Origin: Psychrobacter pacificensis
GTDB lineage: Bacteria; Pseudomonadota; Gammaproteobacteria; Pseudomonadales; Moraxellaceae
DNA length: 64,000 bases
Reading direction: 5' to 3'
NCBI RefSeq assembly: GCF_900101915.1
Contig: NZ_FNAL01000001.1
Coordinates: 62,001 to 126,000, forward strand
Part shown: positions 47,705-57,143 of the stretch, one piece after another
Position numbering within the stretch: position 1 is the stretch's first letter
How the letters are laid out: each line of letters begins with the position of its first letter
Notes under the pieces: generated by a model
The model's input: only the letters and a program-made list of their open reading frames with translations
Database searches by the model: none
What the model was told of the DNA's origin: nothing
Position numbers and translations under genes: made by a program

Positions 47705-48756
47705 CTGAACCGACCGCAAAGCCAAGTACAGAAGCCAATAGCCACCAAGGTACTACTGCAACTGCTAAAAAAGAACAGAAATCTGATAAAGCTAATGCGC
47801 AAGATAACGTGCATGCTAGCAAAACGATGTTAGCTAATACGGCTGAGATGCCTGATAAAGCGGCATTATTAACGCTATTTACTTTGTCAGATACCCAGGA
47901 GAGCATTGATGAAGTAGGCGCTAGCGAACAGCCTGACACCGATACATCAACCATACAGCCTACTGCCAATGAGTCAAACGTGGCTGCGCAGCGTGTGGCT
48001 CTTTATCATACCCAGCACGAGCGCACTCGACTGCTATATATGGCATCCGCCAATACGCGCCCCACGTATTTAGTACAAACCCTCAAATCACAATTTGCAG
48101 AATATCAGCAGTATTTGCTTGCTCAGCAGCTTGATAAGCGTGGTTTGATGGATACAGAAATGCTTGAACGACTTTGGCAGCAGCTGCACGTGGTCGATGA
48201 TATTATTGCAGATATCGTGCATCATATGCCCGCTCAGCAGCCAGCAGGTTGGCAGCTTACCACGCAGGATGGGCGCAACCCGCTGTGTTTTGCCACTGTC
48301 GGTAAGCTAAAACATGGCAAGCCAATCCGCGATCAAGGCAGTCTCAATAGCTACGTGCTTGGTCACTTTGGCGTGAGCAGCTTTACCTATGATCGGGGGT
48401 ATTATATCGGTCACGTGGTTGGGTATTTATTCAGCTGTTATTTCTGCGCGCACTTATCTATCAGTTATGGTGTGGCAGCGCTCGGTCAGCAAGTCGTTGC
48501 TGATTATGACTATGCTAGTCTTGAGACGCCGCACATGGTCAGGCTGTTACAAGGTCTGGATGGGTATTGTAAAAAACGTGTCTATCAATTGGCAGTGATT
48601 TGTGCACGCTTGAGTGTGTTTGCAAGTGATAAACGCATTGAGAGAATGCTGATCGCTGAGGTCAATGACTTTGATAAAAAGTTACAGCAGCAGCATTTGG
48701 ATGTTTTATTATTACAAGGCTTGATGCCTGACAGTAATGACTCAACGCCGCTTTGA
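47701..48756 (+). CDS. Hypothetical protein, unrecognised
   Basis: 351 residues. Residues 1 to about 100 are polar and Ala/Thr/Lys/Asp-rich, likely disordered. The rest is predicted helical, with a hydrophobic, Cys-containing stretch near 238-262 (GHVVGYLFSCYFCAHL) that might be a buried or membrane helix, and a Gln/Leu-rich end. I do not recognise a family. Base composition is like its neighbours, and the frame is long, so a real gene is likely. No ribosome binding site; see the leader ORF. Followed by repeat copy B. Confidence 0.65.
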   Translation: MTEPTAKPSTEANSHQGTTATAKKEQKSDKANAQDNVHASKTMLANTAEMPDKAALLTLFTLSDTQESIDEVGASEQPDTDTSTIQPTANESNVAAQRVALYHTQHERTRLLYMASANTRPTYLVQTLKSQFAEYQQYLLAQQLDKRGLMDTEMLERLWQQLHVVDDIIADIVHHMPAQQPAGWQLTTQDGRNPLCFATVGKLKHGKPIRDQGSLNSYVLGHFGVSSFTYDRGYYIGHVVGYLFSCYFCAHLSISYGVAALGQQVVADYDYASLETPHMVRLLQGLDGYCKKRVYQLAVICARLSVFASDKRIERMLIAEVNDFDKKLQQQHLDVLLLQGLMPDSNDSTPL

Positions 48757-48903
48757 TATAGTCAATCCTAAATAAAACAGATACATTATATATCAAGGTG
48801 GAACTGGTCTAAATTTTCCTTGCGCGCTTTGCCTATGCATACAGAGGCTGCGAAAAATTTATCCCAGTCCCACTGTATCGTTTTTATACTGAATTCACTA
48901 TAG
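48757..48903 (-). repeat. Dispersed palindromic repeat, copy B
   Basis: Inverted partner of 29964-30112. Differences are concentrated in about 25 central bases. Imperfect terminal inverted repeats and no coding capacity suggest a MITE-like element. It lies between the hypothetical gene and gspF. Confidence 0.85.
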
Positions 48904-48984
48904 ATAGTTTTTATAGACATTACCCTTTTTGTTAAGCCATACATCCAAACCCCTACCTGTGACTTTTTTAGGATATCTGCCGCT

Positions 48985-50187
48985 ATGCCCGCTTATCATT
49001 TTAAAGCGCTTGACGACCAAGGTAGTGTCCAAAAAGGCTTACTAGAAGGGGATTCTGCTCGGCAAGTTCGGCAGCAGCTGCGTGATAAGCAGTGGACACC
49101 AGTCGAAGTCAGTGCGGTCAATGACAGACAAAGCCAAAACAAAAGCCGCTATAAAAAACCATCTGCTTATGAGCTTGCATTACTCACACGCCAGTTAGCT
49201 GTGTTACTAGCGGCCGGTATTCCACTTGAAGAAACTTTGGCTGCTGTCGCTAAACAATCGCCAAAGACGCATATCAAATCTCTGATGCTGGCGGTACGCT
49301 CACATGTCCTCGAAGGCTTAAGCTTAGCACGAGCATTACAACAAGCCGCAAGTTTCCCGCCTCTATACATTGCCACGATTGCCGCAGGCGAAAAATCTGG
49401 TCACTTGGATTTAATCCTTAATCAGCTAGCCGACTACACCGAAAACCGCTTTGCCCTTCAAAAGAAAATCCAAGGGGCGATGGTCTATCCGATTGTACTG
49501 ATGGTTATGGCAATTGGCGTGATCATGGGGCTGATGAGTTTTGTGGTGCCCAAAATTGTCAAAGTCTTTGAGCAGTCCGAACAGGCCTTGCCATTGATTA
49601 CTCAAGTCGTTCTGACGTTATCAAATATCATTACGCAGTGGTGGTGGTTAATGCTGCTGGTATTGGCAGGTACTGCGTTTTTGTTTTATCGTTTTGCCCA
49701 AACGCAGGCTGGGAAATTGGCAATAGATAGTATGGTACTCAGGCTACCGATATTAGCCAGATTGTCTAAGGGATTGAATGCGGCACGTTTTGCTAGTACG
49801 CTTGCGATTTTGGTGCGTTCAGGGGTGCCGTTGATTGAGGCGCTACATATTGGTGCGGCAGTGACGACCAATCTGCACATCAAGCAAACGATCATGAGCG
49901 CTGCTGATAGGGTCACAGAAGGCTCAAGTTTATCCAGCCAACTCGAAAAATCCACTTACTTTCCGCCCATGATGGTACAAATGATCAAAAGTGGGGAGAA
50001 CTCAGGCGAGCTTGAAAGTATGCTCAGTCGTGCCGCCACAATGCAGGAGGCGGAGGCCACCAATTTTATCAGTACCTTGCTATCATTACTTGAGCCTTTG
50101 ATGCTGGTCTTGATGGGTGTGGTGGTGATGATTATCGTGATGGCAGTGATGCTACCAATCGTTAATATGAATGACTTGGCAGGCTAG
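48985..50187 (+). CDS. gspF: Type II secretion inner-membrane protein GspF
   Basis: Platform protein of the secretion motor. 400 residues: the N-terminal MPAYHFKALDDQGSVQKGLLEGDSARQVRQQLR is characteristic, two T2SSF domains (about 65-190 and 270-390) follow, with membrane helices near 165-190, 215-235 and 370-395. It is separated from gspE by 8 kb and from gspG by about 560 bp, the scattered T2SS arrangement. Confidence 0.93.
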   Translation: MPAYHFKALDDQGSVQKGLLEGDSARQVRQQLRDKQWTPVEVSAVNDRQSQNKSRYKKPSAYELALLTRQLAVLLAAGIPLEETLAAVAKQSPKTHIKSLMLAVRSHVLEGLSLARALQQAASFPPLYIATIAAGEKSGHLDLILNQLADYTENRFALQKKIQGAMVYPIVLMVMAIGVIMGLMSFVVPKIVKVFEQSEQALPLITQVVLTLSNIITQWWWLMLLVLAGTAFLFYRFAQTQAGKLAIDSMVLRLPILARLSKGLNAARFASTLAILVRSGVPLIEALHIGAAVTTNLHIKQTIMSAADRVTEGSSLSSQLEKSTYFPPMMVQMIKSGENSGELESMLSRAATMQEAEATNFISTLLSLLEPLMLVLMGVVVMIIVMAVMLPIVNMNDLAG

Positions 50188-50745
50188 TCAATAGTTAACT
50201 GACTAGCTGAAAAACAGCCGATATGCTCTTCTCAAATTATCAACTATCTGCATTTTTATCCTCTATTAATTACCTATCTTACTAAACCCTACGTTAGCTT
50301 TCTTAAGATTTGCTTACTGTTGTATATTGTTGACCAAGCAAGATTTTTGCTATGGTAAACCTAAGCACCACGTTATAGTGAAAGCGGGTCAAAACGATAG
50401 TGATAAATGTCGATGATTATTTGGTGACGGCTACTTGCTGCTGATTACTTGTTGCTGATGGTTACTTGGTATTGACTGTAATGACAATCTGAGCACAGCG
50501 CTGGATAAAAATAAAACCATGGTTTATAGTGACAATGATTTAGGGTTTTATTGATAAGCCCATAGACGCATGAGTGCTACTAGAACGCCACTTTTACTAT
50601 TTACATAACTGTGATGACCAAAGCAATGACTATGACTGACACCCTTCAAGTAAATATTAGCCCAAAAAGTGCCAATACCAAAGATGACAATAATAATACT
50701 CAAGCCCATGGTGGCATTGTAAATGACCATCAGAGAGTCCATTCA
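50188..50745. other. gspF-gspG intergenic region
   Basis: 558 bp without a supported gene. A short imperfect direct repeat (TACTTGCTGCTGAT, ACTTGTTGCTGATG, TACTTGG) lies at about 50430-50472. A frame extends upstream of gspG from 50611 but is polar, lacks a ribosome binding site and precedes the prepilin leader. Confidence 0.5.
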
Positions 50746-51186
50746 ATGACACATCGCAGCTTGATAGGTAAGTCTAGACAATCGGGATTTACGCTTATTG
50801 AGATTATGGTGGTTATCGTTATCTTGGCTATTCTTGCAGGCTTGGTCGTCCCAAAAGTAGTCGGGCAAAGTGACAAAGCGCGTGTCAAAACCACTGAAAC
50901 CGCGCTCGCTACCGTCTCCAACGCGTTAGATATGTATAAAGTCGACAATTCACGCTATCCAACGACAGCGCAAGGGTTAGAGGCGCTTACCACACCGCCA
51001 AGTGACGCCAAAAACTATCCTGAAGGCGGCTATATAAAAGGTGGCTATCCAACAGATGGTTGGGAGAATGAATTGCAATATGTGTCGCCAGGTAGTGAAG
51101 GGCGAGCTTATGACTTGTTTTCTTTAGGTGCAGATGGACAGCAAGGTGGTGAAGGTCAGGATGCGGATCTTTATGCTCAGCTATAG
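50746..51186 (+). CDS. gspG: Type II secretion major pseudopilin GspG
   Basis: 146 residues from the ATG at 50746 (AGAGAG upstream). Prepilin peptidase site G14|F15 in RQSGFTLIEIM with E19 at +5, a hydrophobic helix, then the GspG domain with YKVDNSRYPTTAQGLEAL and the C-terminal calcium-site region around SLGADGQQGGEGQDADL. A longer frame from 50611 would put 45 extra residues before the leader. It follows gspF; a terminator comes after it. Confidence 0.94.
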   Translation: MTHRSLIGKSRQSGFTLIEIMVVIVILAILAGLVVPKVVGQSDKARVKTTETALATVSNALDMYKVDNSRYPTTAQGLEALTTPPSDAKNYPEGGYIKGGYPTDGWENELQYVSPGSEGRAYDLFSLGADGQQGGEGQDADLYAQL

Positions 51187-51270
51187 AATTTAGCTTTGTC
51201 TGCATCTAAAAAATCTATACCAATAAAATATCGTTAAACGCACTTGCTATCGTGTAATTAACGACCTATC

Positions 51271-51309
51271 AATATCAACCAATATCTTTTTATTGGTTGA
51301 TATTTTTTA
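51271..51309 (+). terminator. Rho-independent terminator after gspG
   Basis: A 14-bp perfect stem, AATATCAACCAATA with its complement, a 6-nt loop, and a T-run. Confidence 0.9.
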
Positions 51310-51427
51310 TCGATACGTAAAATAAATACCATCTGATATGACCCTTGTATTGAGGGTCAGTAGTTTTATCAGTAGGTGTATGTCCGTACTGCCAGTCACT
51401 GGAAGCTAACATCAAAGGTAATAACTT

Positions 51428-51994
51428 ATGTCAATAAAAATACCAACACTACAATCAGTCGCTATCAATAAACGCGCTACTAAGCTCCATGTGCTTGCGT
51501 TTACTGTTGCAACCACCTCGTTGATGACAGCTTTATCAATGACATCAATCAGCGCACAGGCGGCAGGCTTGAACGACTTATTTAATAGTAGTAGCGCATC
51601 CCAATCAAAATTTTTACCAGTGGATAAAGCTTTCCAAGTGACTAGCAGCACCAAAGCGACCTCTAAGGGCACGCGTTTATCCATCACGTTTGATATCACG
51701 CCAGGACATTATGTCTATAAAGAGCAGCTCGCGTTAAGCTTTCCCAAAGGAATAAATGCGACACCATTTACCTTTAATCAGGCACCAGTGTCCATTGATG
51801 ATCCAACCTTTGGTAAAGTTCCTGTATTTACGCAAAGGAGTGTTGTTGCCACCACGATGCTGACGACCAATAATGGTAAAGGTGCAAAAAATGCCCCGAT
51901 TATCATTGGTTGGCAAGGCTGTGCAAAAGCTGGGCTATGCTACCCACCCGAAAAGATCAAAACTAAGGTAAATATTGCTGCGACACGTAGATAA
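51428..51994 (+). CDS. Free-standing DsbD N-terminal (alpha) domain protein
   Basis: 188 residues: signal peptide (cleavage near SAQA|AG) and a single DsbD-alpha domain with FDITPGHYVYKEQL and the redox pair C165/C171 in GCAKAGLC. It closely resembles residues about 40-185 of the DsbD encoded 48 bp downstream, including the linker segment before the domain, so it is a tandem partial duplicate. It stops just after the domain; no membrane or thioredoxin domain. It may shuttle electrons from DsbD to periplasmic targets (inference). Confidence 0.88.
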   Translation: MSIKIPTLQSVAINKRATKLHVLAFTVATTSLMTALSMTSISAQAAGLNDLFNSSSASQSKFLPVDKAFQVTSSTKATSKGTRLSITFDITPGHYVYKEQLALSFPKGINATPFTFNQAPVSIDDPTFGKVPVFTQRSVVATTMLTTNNGKGAKNAPIIIGWQGCAKAGLCYPPEKIKTKVNIAATRR

Positions 51995-52041
51995 GTATTG
52001 AGAAGTTTGATTCAAATATTGGTAATAACAGGTAGCTATTC

Positions 52042-54216
52042 ATGCTCATGAAGATATCACAACAATCGGCATCATTGACTGCAAATACACATGCAAAAAA
52101 AGCGTATATCTTAGCATGTGTGATTGCTAGCGGCTCGCTATTGACAGGGTTGTTAGCGACGTCAACGACAGCGCAAGCGGCAGGATTGGGTGATCTATTC
52201 GGCAGCAGTCAAAATACAGCGCAATCGAAATTTTTGCCAGTAGATGAAGCCTTTCAGGTCAGTAGCAGTAGTGCCTCTACCAAATCAGGTACGCGTCTAT
52301 CTATTAATTTTGATATCACGCCTGAGCATTATGTCTATAAAAATCAAATCAAACTGACGCTACCTGCGGGCGTGACGGCGGCACCTTTTACCTTTAACCA
52401 AAAGCCATATTCAATCGACGATCCGACATTTGGTAAAGTATTGGTGTTTGATCAAGCCAATATGGTCGCAACTACCACATTGACCAGTAACAATGGCAAA
52501 AACATCGATGAAGCAGCAGTTGTCATTGGTTGGCAAGGTTGCGCCAAAGCGGGATTGTGCTATCCCCCTGAAAAAATCAAAACCACTGTCAATATCGCAG
52601 CAGCATCGTCACAGAGCGCGACAAGTAATGCCAACACTGAAGCAGAACGTGCGTCTGTTGGCGAGACGGCCGCGAGCGACAATCTGACTGATGCGACGAT
52701 ATCTGCTGGGAATGCTGAAACGACATTTGCAACGACTGGTACTAGTAGCACCACGGCGCAAGCAGAACAAGCGCTGATGGATGAGGATGTTATTGATTAT
52801 GATCTAATCGATGACAGTACTTTGGAGTACGACTCTTTAGATGGTAGCACTGCAACGACCACGATTTCTGGAGCAAACGCCAATGTATCAAGTGACGCGA
52901 CCAATAGCGAGAATGTAAATGCTAGCAACCTTGTTGATGGTGATCCCTTTGGTTTGGCGTCTCATCCTTGGCTCGCATTGGTATTGCTATTTTTAGCAGG
53001 TCTAGGTTTGGCCTTGACGCCGTGTGTCCTACCGATGCTGCCCATCGTTGCCAATATTGTCGCCCGCGAGCAAAACCCAACGGTCAAACGCGGCGTCATC
53101 CTAACCACCAGTTACGCGATTGGTGTGGCGACTGCCTATGGTATTTTGGGCGCTGTAATTGCGGTATTTGGTGAGTCATTAGGTATTATTGGCTGGTTGC
53201 AAAATCCTATTATTTTGATTGGCTTTGCGATTGTTTTTGTCTTGTTAGCGCTATACATGCTGGATGCTTTTACTGTACGTTTACCGCAAGCACTCAGCCG
53301 AAAAATGCAAGGGCTTAGCCAAGCAGGCGACAGCAAGCTTGGTAGCACAGGCGGTAGTTTGATTGCTGGATTTTTATCTGCATTAGTCGTATCTCCTTGC
53401 GTCTCTGCGCCATTATTCGGTGCGCTACTGGCAGTCTCTACCATTGGTAGTCCGCTCTTGGGTTTCGCCGCCTTATTTATGCTGGGTTTTGGTTTGTCAG
53501 CACCGCTTATTTTAATTGGTGCTACTCAGGGCAAAATCATGCCGAAGGCAGGAGAGTGGATGAACTGGGTCAAGCAAGGTTTTGCCTTATTGCTCTTTGC
53601 CGTTGCTTTATTATTAATTGAGCGTGTCTTTATCTCACCCGTGATGCTAATGGTATGGGCATTATGGTTTATGGTTGTAGCGATGTGGGCGTGGAGCTGG
53701 ATTGGCAGGAGACGCATGTTGACCCAAGCCATGAGTCTGATTGCTGGTATCTGGGCCGCTTGTCTGATCGTGGGTGCGGCATTAGGGAATGATGATAGCC
53801 TGCATCCATTAGCCTCGCTAAGCGCTGCGCCGACGATGATACCATTCGCGGCTGGTCAGCCGATGGGCAACGATAGTACGGCGACAGATGAGACTATTAC
53901 CACACTTGCAGAGCTAGATACGATTGTTGCGGCAAATCCTAATGTCCTTGTCGATTTGACAGCAGATTGGTGTGTTGAGTGCCGTATCATGGATAAAAAT
54001 TTATTTTATAATCGCCCAGCACAGATGCAAGACTGGCAGCTGGTGAGACTTGATATCACGGATACTACAGAAGACTCCAAAGCCGTTTTGTCACGCTACA
54101 AGCTGTTTGGCCCGCCAGCATTACTCTATTATCAAGATGGTCAATTGGTTAATCAGCAAGTGGGCGAAATCGGTCGCGTGGAGTTCGAACAAACCTTAAC
54201 GACGCTAAATAACTGA
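52042..54216 (+). CDS. dsbD: Thiol:disulfide interchange protein DsbD
   Basis: Carries electrons from cytosolic thioredoxin to the periplasm. 724 residues: signal peptide, alpha domain with C167/C173 (GCAKAGLC), an acidic Ser/Thr/Asp-rich linker of about 115 (190-305), the eight-helix membrane domain with C328 (TPCVLPM) and C453 (SPCVSAP), and a C-terminal thioredoxin domain with C644-V-E-C647. All six redox cysteines are present. The linker is longer than in E. coli DsbD (about 565 residues). A terminator follows. Confidence 0.96.
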   Translation: MLMKISQQSASLTANTHAKKAYILACVIASGSLLTGLLATSTTAQAAGLGDLFGSSQNTAQSKFLPVDEAFQVSSSSASTKSGTRLSINFDITPEHYVYKNQIKLTLPAGVTAAPFTFNQKPYSIDDPTFGKVLVFDQANMVATTTLTSNNGKNIDEAAVVIGWQGCAKAGLCYPPEKIKTTVNIAAASSQSATSNANTEAERASVGETAASDNLTDATISAGNAETTFATTGTSSTTAQAEQALMDEDVIDYDLIDDSTLEYDSLDGSTATTTISGANANVSSDATNSENVNASNLVDGDPFGLASHPWLALVLLFLAGLGLALTPCVLPMLPIVANIVAREQNPTVKRGVILTTSYAIGVATAYGILGAVIAVFGESLGIIGWLQNPIILIGFAIVFVLLALYMLDAFTVRLPQALSRKMQGLSQAGDSKLGSTGGSLIAGFLSALVVSPCVSAPLFGALLAVSTIGSPLLGFAALFMLGFGLSAPLILIGATQGKIMPKAGEWMNWVKQGFALLLFAVALLLIERVFISPVMLMVWALWFMVVAMWAWSWIGRRRMLTQAMSLIAGIWAACLIVGAALGNDDSLHPLASLSAAPTMIPFAAGQPMGNDSTATDETITTLAELDTIVAANPNVLVDLTADWCVECRIMDKNLFYNRPAQMQDWQLVRLDITDTTEDSKAVLSRYKLFGPPALLYYQDGQLVNQQVGEIGRVEFEQTLTTLNN

Positions 54217-54585
54217 TGGCTCACAACCCGTACTTAATAACCTGAGTAATTCTTTTGCTAAAGCTTAATAATGAAAAAAAGCCAGCGTACGCCAATAATG
54301 GTACGCTGACTTTTTTCATCCCATAAAATTATTTTAATAATATCTTCTAAACGTTTGGTTTTACACACAATATGTCTTTTTAAGCAGATTTAATATATCG
54401 ATAACGCTAGTATAGTGATTATATTTTCATTACAATAAAGTAACAATACTGAAGGGGTATATCAGTTTGTCATAACTGCTTCTGATGTTCTCATTTTTTC
54501 TAGTTTTTTAGCGGCGACGCTAACAGTTATATTAATTAACTCACATACTCTGCTGGCGATAATGCTGGTTAGATAAAGGACATTT
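54217..54585. other. dsbD-pldA intergenic region
   Basis: 369 bp. The first part holds the dsbD terminator (54274-54318). The remaining AT-rich 265 bp show no gene; they should carry the pldA promoter. Confidence 0.5.
54274..54318 (+). terminator. Rho-independent terminator of dsbD
   Basis: An AGCCAGCGTAC stem pairs with GTACGCTGACT (one mismatch), followed by T6; the left side also has A7. Confidence 0.85.
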
Positions 54586-55998
54586 ATGTTTGCCCACATC
54601 ACCACTCAGCGTCAATTACAACGTACTCATGTAATCAGTCGTAACGCCAGTAGTCGCACGATACATACTCATTTGAGTATTGCGGTTGCTATCGCGTTGA
54701 GTTGTACGGCGGTACAAGTACAAGCAGCTGACAATAGTCAAACTTATAACGAACTGCCAGTACCAGAAGCGGCGCTTGAATATGAAACCGTTGAGATGCC
54801 GCAGAGCGTAACCACACAGAGCGGTAAAGTAATCAGCAAAGAATTTATTGCGCAACAAGCGAAGCTGTTTTCTGAATGTACGCAAGTGCAGAGCAGTGCC
54901 GCTCGTTTGGCTTGTTTTGATAAGGTAGCTGAACAAGGTAAAACACCAAGCTACACCACGTCCAAACAACCAGTTGATTTGGCAAAAACATTCAAGACGA
55001 CTATTTCGGGTAATCCACAAGTTGTTTTTGTGGAAGAGAACTCGACCAATACTTTCAGTGATGAGAGCGCGACTGCTAATCAACAGTCTGCTACTAATAG
55101 TTTGGATACGGTCACAGACAATCAGCAAGAGGCTCAAGTTCTAGAAAGTGTGGGTGTCACTCAAGCAGATATTGAAAAATACACACCACTCAGTTTGGCA
55201 TATGATCTCGATCAAAACAGTGAGCGCGGTACTTGGACGGTAAGACCATACCGTCCGACTTATCTGCTGCCATTGTTTTACACTTTTGATCCTAATTTAA
55301 GCCCAAGCACCCCTTCTCAAGAAATTGAACCTTTTGACTCTAATGACATACGTGAGACGGAGCTAAAATTTCAGTTGTCTCTAAAGAGTAAAGTCGCAGA
55401 GGATTTATTCGATACCAGCGCTGATCTGTGGTTTGGTTATACCCAAGAGTCACATTGGCAGGTGTATAACGAAGACAATTCACGACCATTTCGTGCTACC
55501 GACTATCAACCTGAAATATTTTTGACTCAGCCTGTGACGGCAGATCTACCTTTCGGTGGACGTTTACGCATGTTAGGTGCGGGCGCTGTGCACCATTCTA
55601 ATGGACAGGATGATCCATTATCACGTTCGTGGAACCGTGCTTATTTAATGGCAGGGGCCGAGTGGGGTAAGCTGTCAGTCATACCGCGTCTATGGGCTCG
55701 AGTAAATGGTAATAGCAGTAGCGACGATGACAACCCAGATATCGAAGATTACATGGGTTATGGCGATATCAAGTTCTTATATGATTTGCCTGCTGAGCAG
55801 AGCATTAGCGGTACCTTGCGCTACAATCCAAGCACCAATAAAGGCGCTGCCCAAATCGACTATATCTATCCATTGTCAGAAAACGTCAATGGTATGGTGC
55901 AGCTATTCCAAGGTTATGGCGAGTCCATTGTTGATTATAATCATGAGAATACCTCTATTGGTTTCGGTATCGTGCTGAATGACTGGAAAGGCCTCTAA
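54586..55998 (+). CDS. pldA: Outer-membrane phospholipase A1
   Basis: Beta-barrel phospholipase that acts on misplaced phospholipids in the outer leaflet. 470 residues: a long N-terminal region, then the 12-strand barrel from about 210. Catalytic residues are H336 and S338 in VHHSNGQ, and N350 in SRSWNR, with the exact 12-residue spacing of E. coli OMPLA. E. coli PldA has 289 residues; the extra is N-terminal, with the CTQVQSSAARLACFDKV motif and a Thr/Ser/Gln linker. A signal peptide ends near VQA. AAGGA precedes the ATG. Confidence 0.94.
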   Translation: MFAHITTQRQLQRTHVISRNASSRTIHTHLSIAVAIALSCTAVQVQAADNSQTYNELPVPEAALEYETVEMPQSVTTQSGKVISKEFIAQQAKLFSECTQVQSSAARLACFDKVAEQGKTPSYTTSKQPVDLAKTFKTTISGNPQVVFVEENSTNTFSDESATANQQSATNSLDTVTDNQQEAQVLESVGVTQADIEKYTPLSLAYDLDQNSERGTWTVRPYRPTYLLPLFYTFDPNLSPSTPSQEIEPFDSNDIRETELKFQLSLKSKVAEDLFDTSADLWFGYTQESHWQVYNEDNSRPFRATDYQPEIFLTQPVTADLPFGGRLRMLGAGAVHHSNGQDDPLSRSWNRAYLMAGAEWGKLSVIPRLWARVNGNSSSDDDNPDIEDYMGYGDIKFLYDLPAEQSISGTLRYNPSTNKGAAQIDYIYPLSENVNGMVQLFQGYGESIVDYNHENTSIGFGIVLNDWKGL

Positions 55999-56038
55999 TA
56001 TAAGCGAGTCTTACCATATTTATGATAATCAATAGTCT

Positions 56039-56875
56039 ATGCACCGCTTAGTGCCTTATCAAACCGGACTGTGGCTGGCAGAGTATTTAAATGTACGCTG
56101 CCAGCTGTGTCGTATGTATAGAAGTACATCACAATCTCAGCTATTGATGCAGCATTCACAGGCTAATAGTAATGACGCATCGAGCGAACATTCTGAATTT
56201 TCCCTTTCAAGCAATCGATCCTCGTTCGCTCATATTTATCATCAAATCAATCACCGCTTAAATAGAGGTCTACTCTGCACTTATTGTCACAATAGTATCG
56301 CATGGCTGCCACAGCCTTTTGATGTTGACATTGCTGCTGGCAGGTCCTTATCTATCCAAGTATCTACCTATTATGAATATCCAATCCGTCAAGCGATTCG
56401 GGCGTTTAAGCATCATGAAGACATGACAAAATTGCCATTGTTGTTACATGCATTACGCCAGCTACCACGGCCACATGGCTGTCATCGTAATAATAGCGTG
56501 ATTGTTGCCATGCCAACGACCAATCAGCGGCTAGTAAAACGAGGGTTTGATCCTGTCAGTATTTTATCAGCACAACTGTCAAAGCATTGGCAAATTCCTC
56601 TATGGCACGGTGTGGAGCGCATTGATGATACGGTCAGTCAGCAAGGGCTCACACGCGCTGAACGTCTAAGCAACCTAGATAACGCTTTTGCACTGACCGA
56701 AAAGCCTCCGGTAAAACGCTTACTATTGTTCGATGATGTCTCTACGACAGGCGCAAGCTTGCAAGCATTGGCACGTGCATTCATCTCATCTGAGCAAACA
56801 GTGACCATAAATGCTCAAAGCCATAACAATTATCATATTTCTGCCTATGCGTTAGCTCATGGCAGTCAGTCCTAA
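56039..56875 (+). CDS. comF: ComF-family phosphoribosyltransferase-like protein
   Basis: Competence-associated ComF/GntX family. 278 residues. An N-terminal Cys cluster (CQLCRMY, then CTYCHNS) is interrupted by a 50-residue Ser-rich insert; the PRT domain has the PRPP-type loop LLLFDDVSTTGASL and the preceding TNQRLVKRGFDPVSIL. It is needed for DNA uptake in naturally transformable bacteria; that fits the pilus operon next door but is not proof. 40 bp after pldA. Confidence 0.9.
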   Translation: MHRLVPYQTGLWLAEYLNVRCQLCRMYRSTSQSQLLMQHSQANSNDASSEHSEFSLSSNRSSFAHIYHQINHRLNRGLLCTYCHNSIAWLPQPFDVDIAAGRSLSIQVSTYYEYPIRQAIRAFKHHEDMTKLPLLLHALRQLPRPHGCHRNNSVIVAMPTTNQRLVKRGFDPVSILSAQLSKHWQIPLWHGVERIDDTVSQQGLTRAERLSNLDNAFALTEKPPVKRLLLFDDVSTTGASLQALARAFISSEQTVTINAQSHNNYHISAYALAHGSQS

Positions 56876-57012
56876 AAATCATCTATCTAATTGAAATTGT
56901 TAATATATTGCTAATATATCATCGTAACGCTATATTATTAAATACATATATATTTACTGGTCTATCAAGTATGTATTATTGTTCATCCGTATATAACATG
57001 AACAGAATGTTG

Positions 57013-57028
57013 TGGAACAAAAATTGCA
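57013..57028 (+). promoter_or_regulatory. Candidate sigma-54 promoter of the minor pilin operon
   Basis: TGGAAC-N5-TTGCA has GG (57014-57015) and GC (57026-57027) exactly 10 nt apart, as in -24/-12 promoters; it departs from TGGCAC-N5-TTGCA at one position. It lies about 115 bp before fimT in a non-coding stretch (56876-57143). Confidence 0.65.
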
Positions 57029-57143
57029 TATTATTAGTTAAGCTAACTATAAAACTATTAGCAAAACTGACACCAGATTTTAGTTATTTTAAAACAAAAA
57101 CTGATCAGAGACAGACATTAGCAGTGCTAAATAGGGATTTGAT

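Noticed and set aside
51734..51916. Antisense frame within the DsbD-alpha gene
   Set aside because: Shadow of a gene with clear signal peptide and redox motif.
54616..55137. 173-codon minus-strand open frame inside pldA
   Set aside because: Antisense shadow of pldA; pldA has all catalytic residues and a good start.
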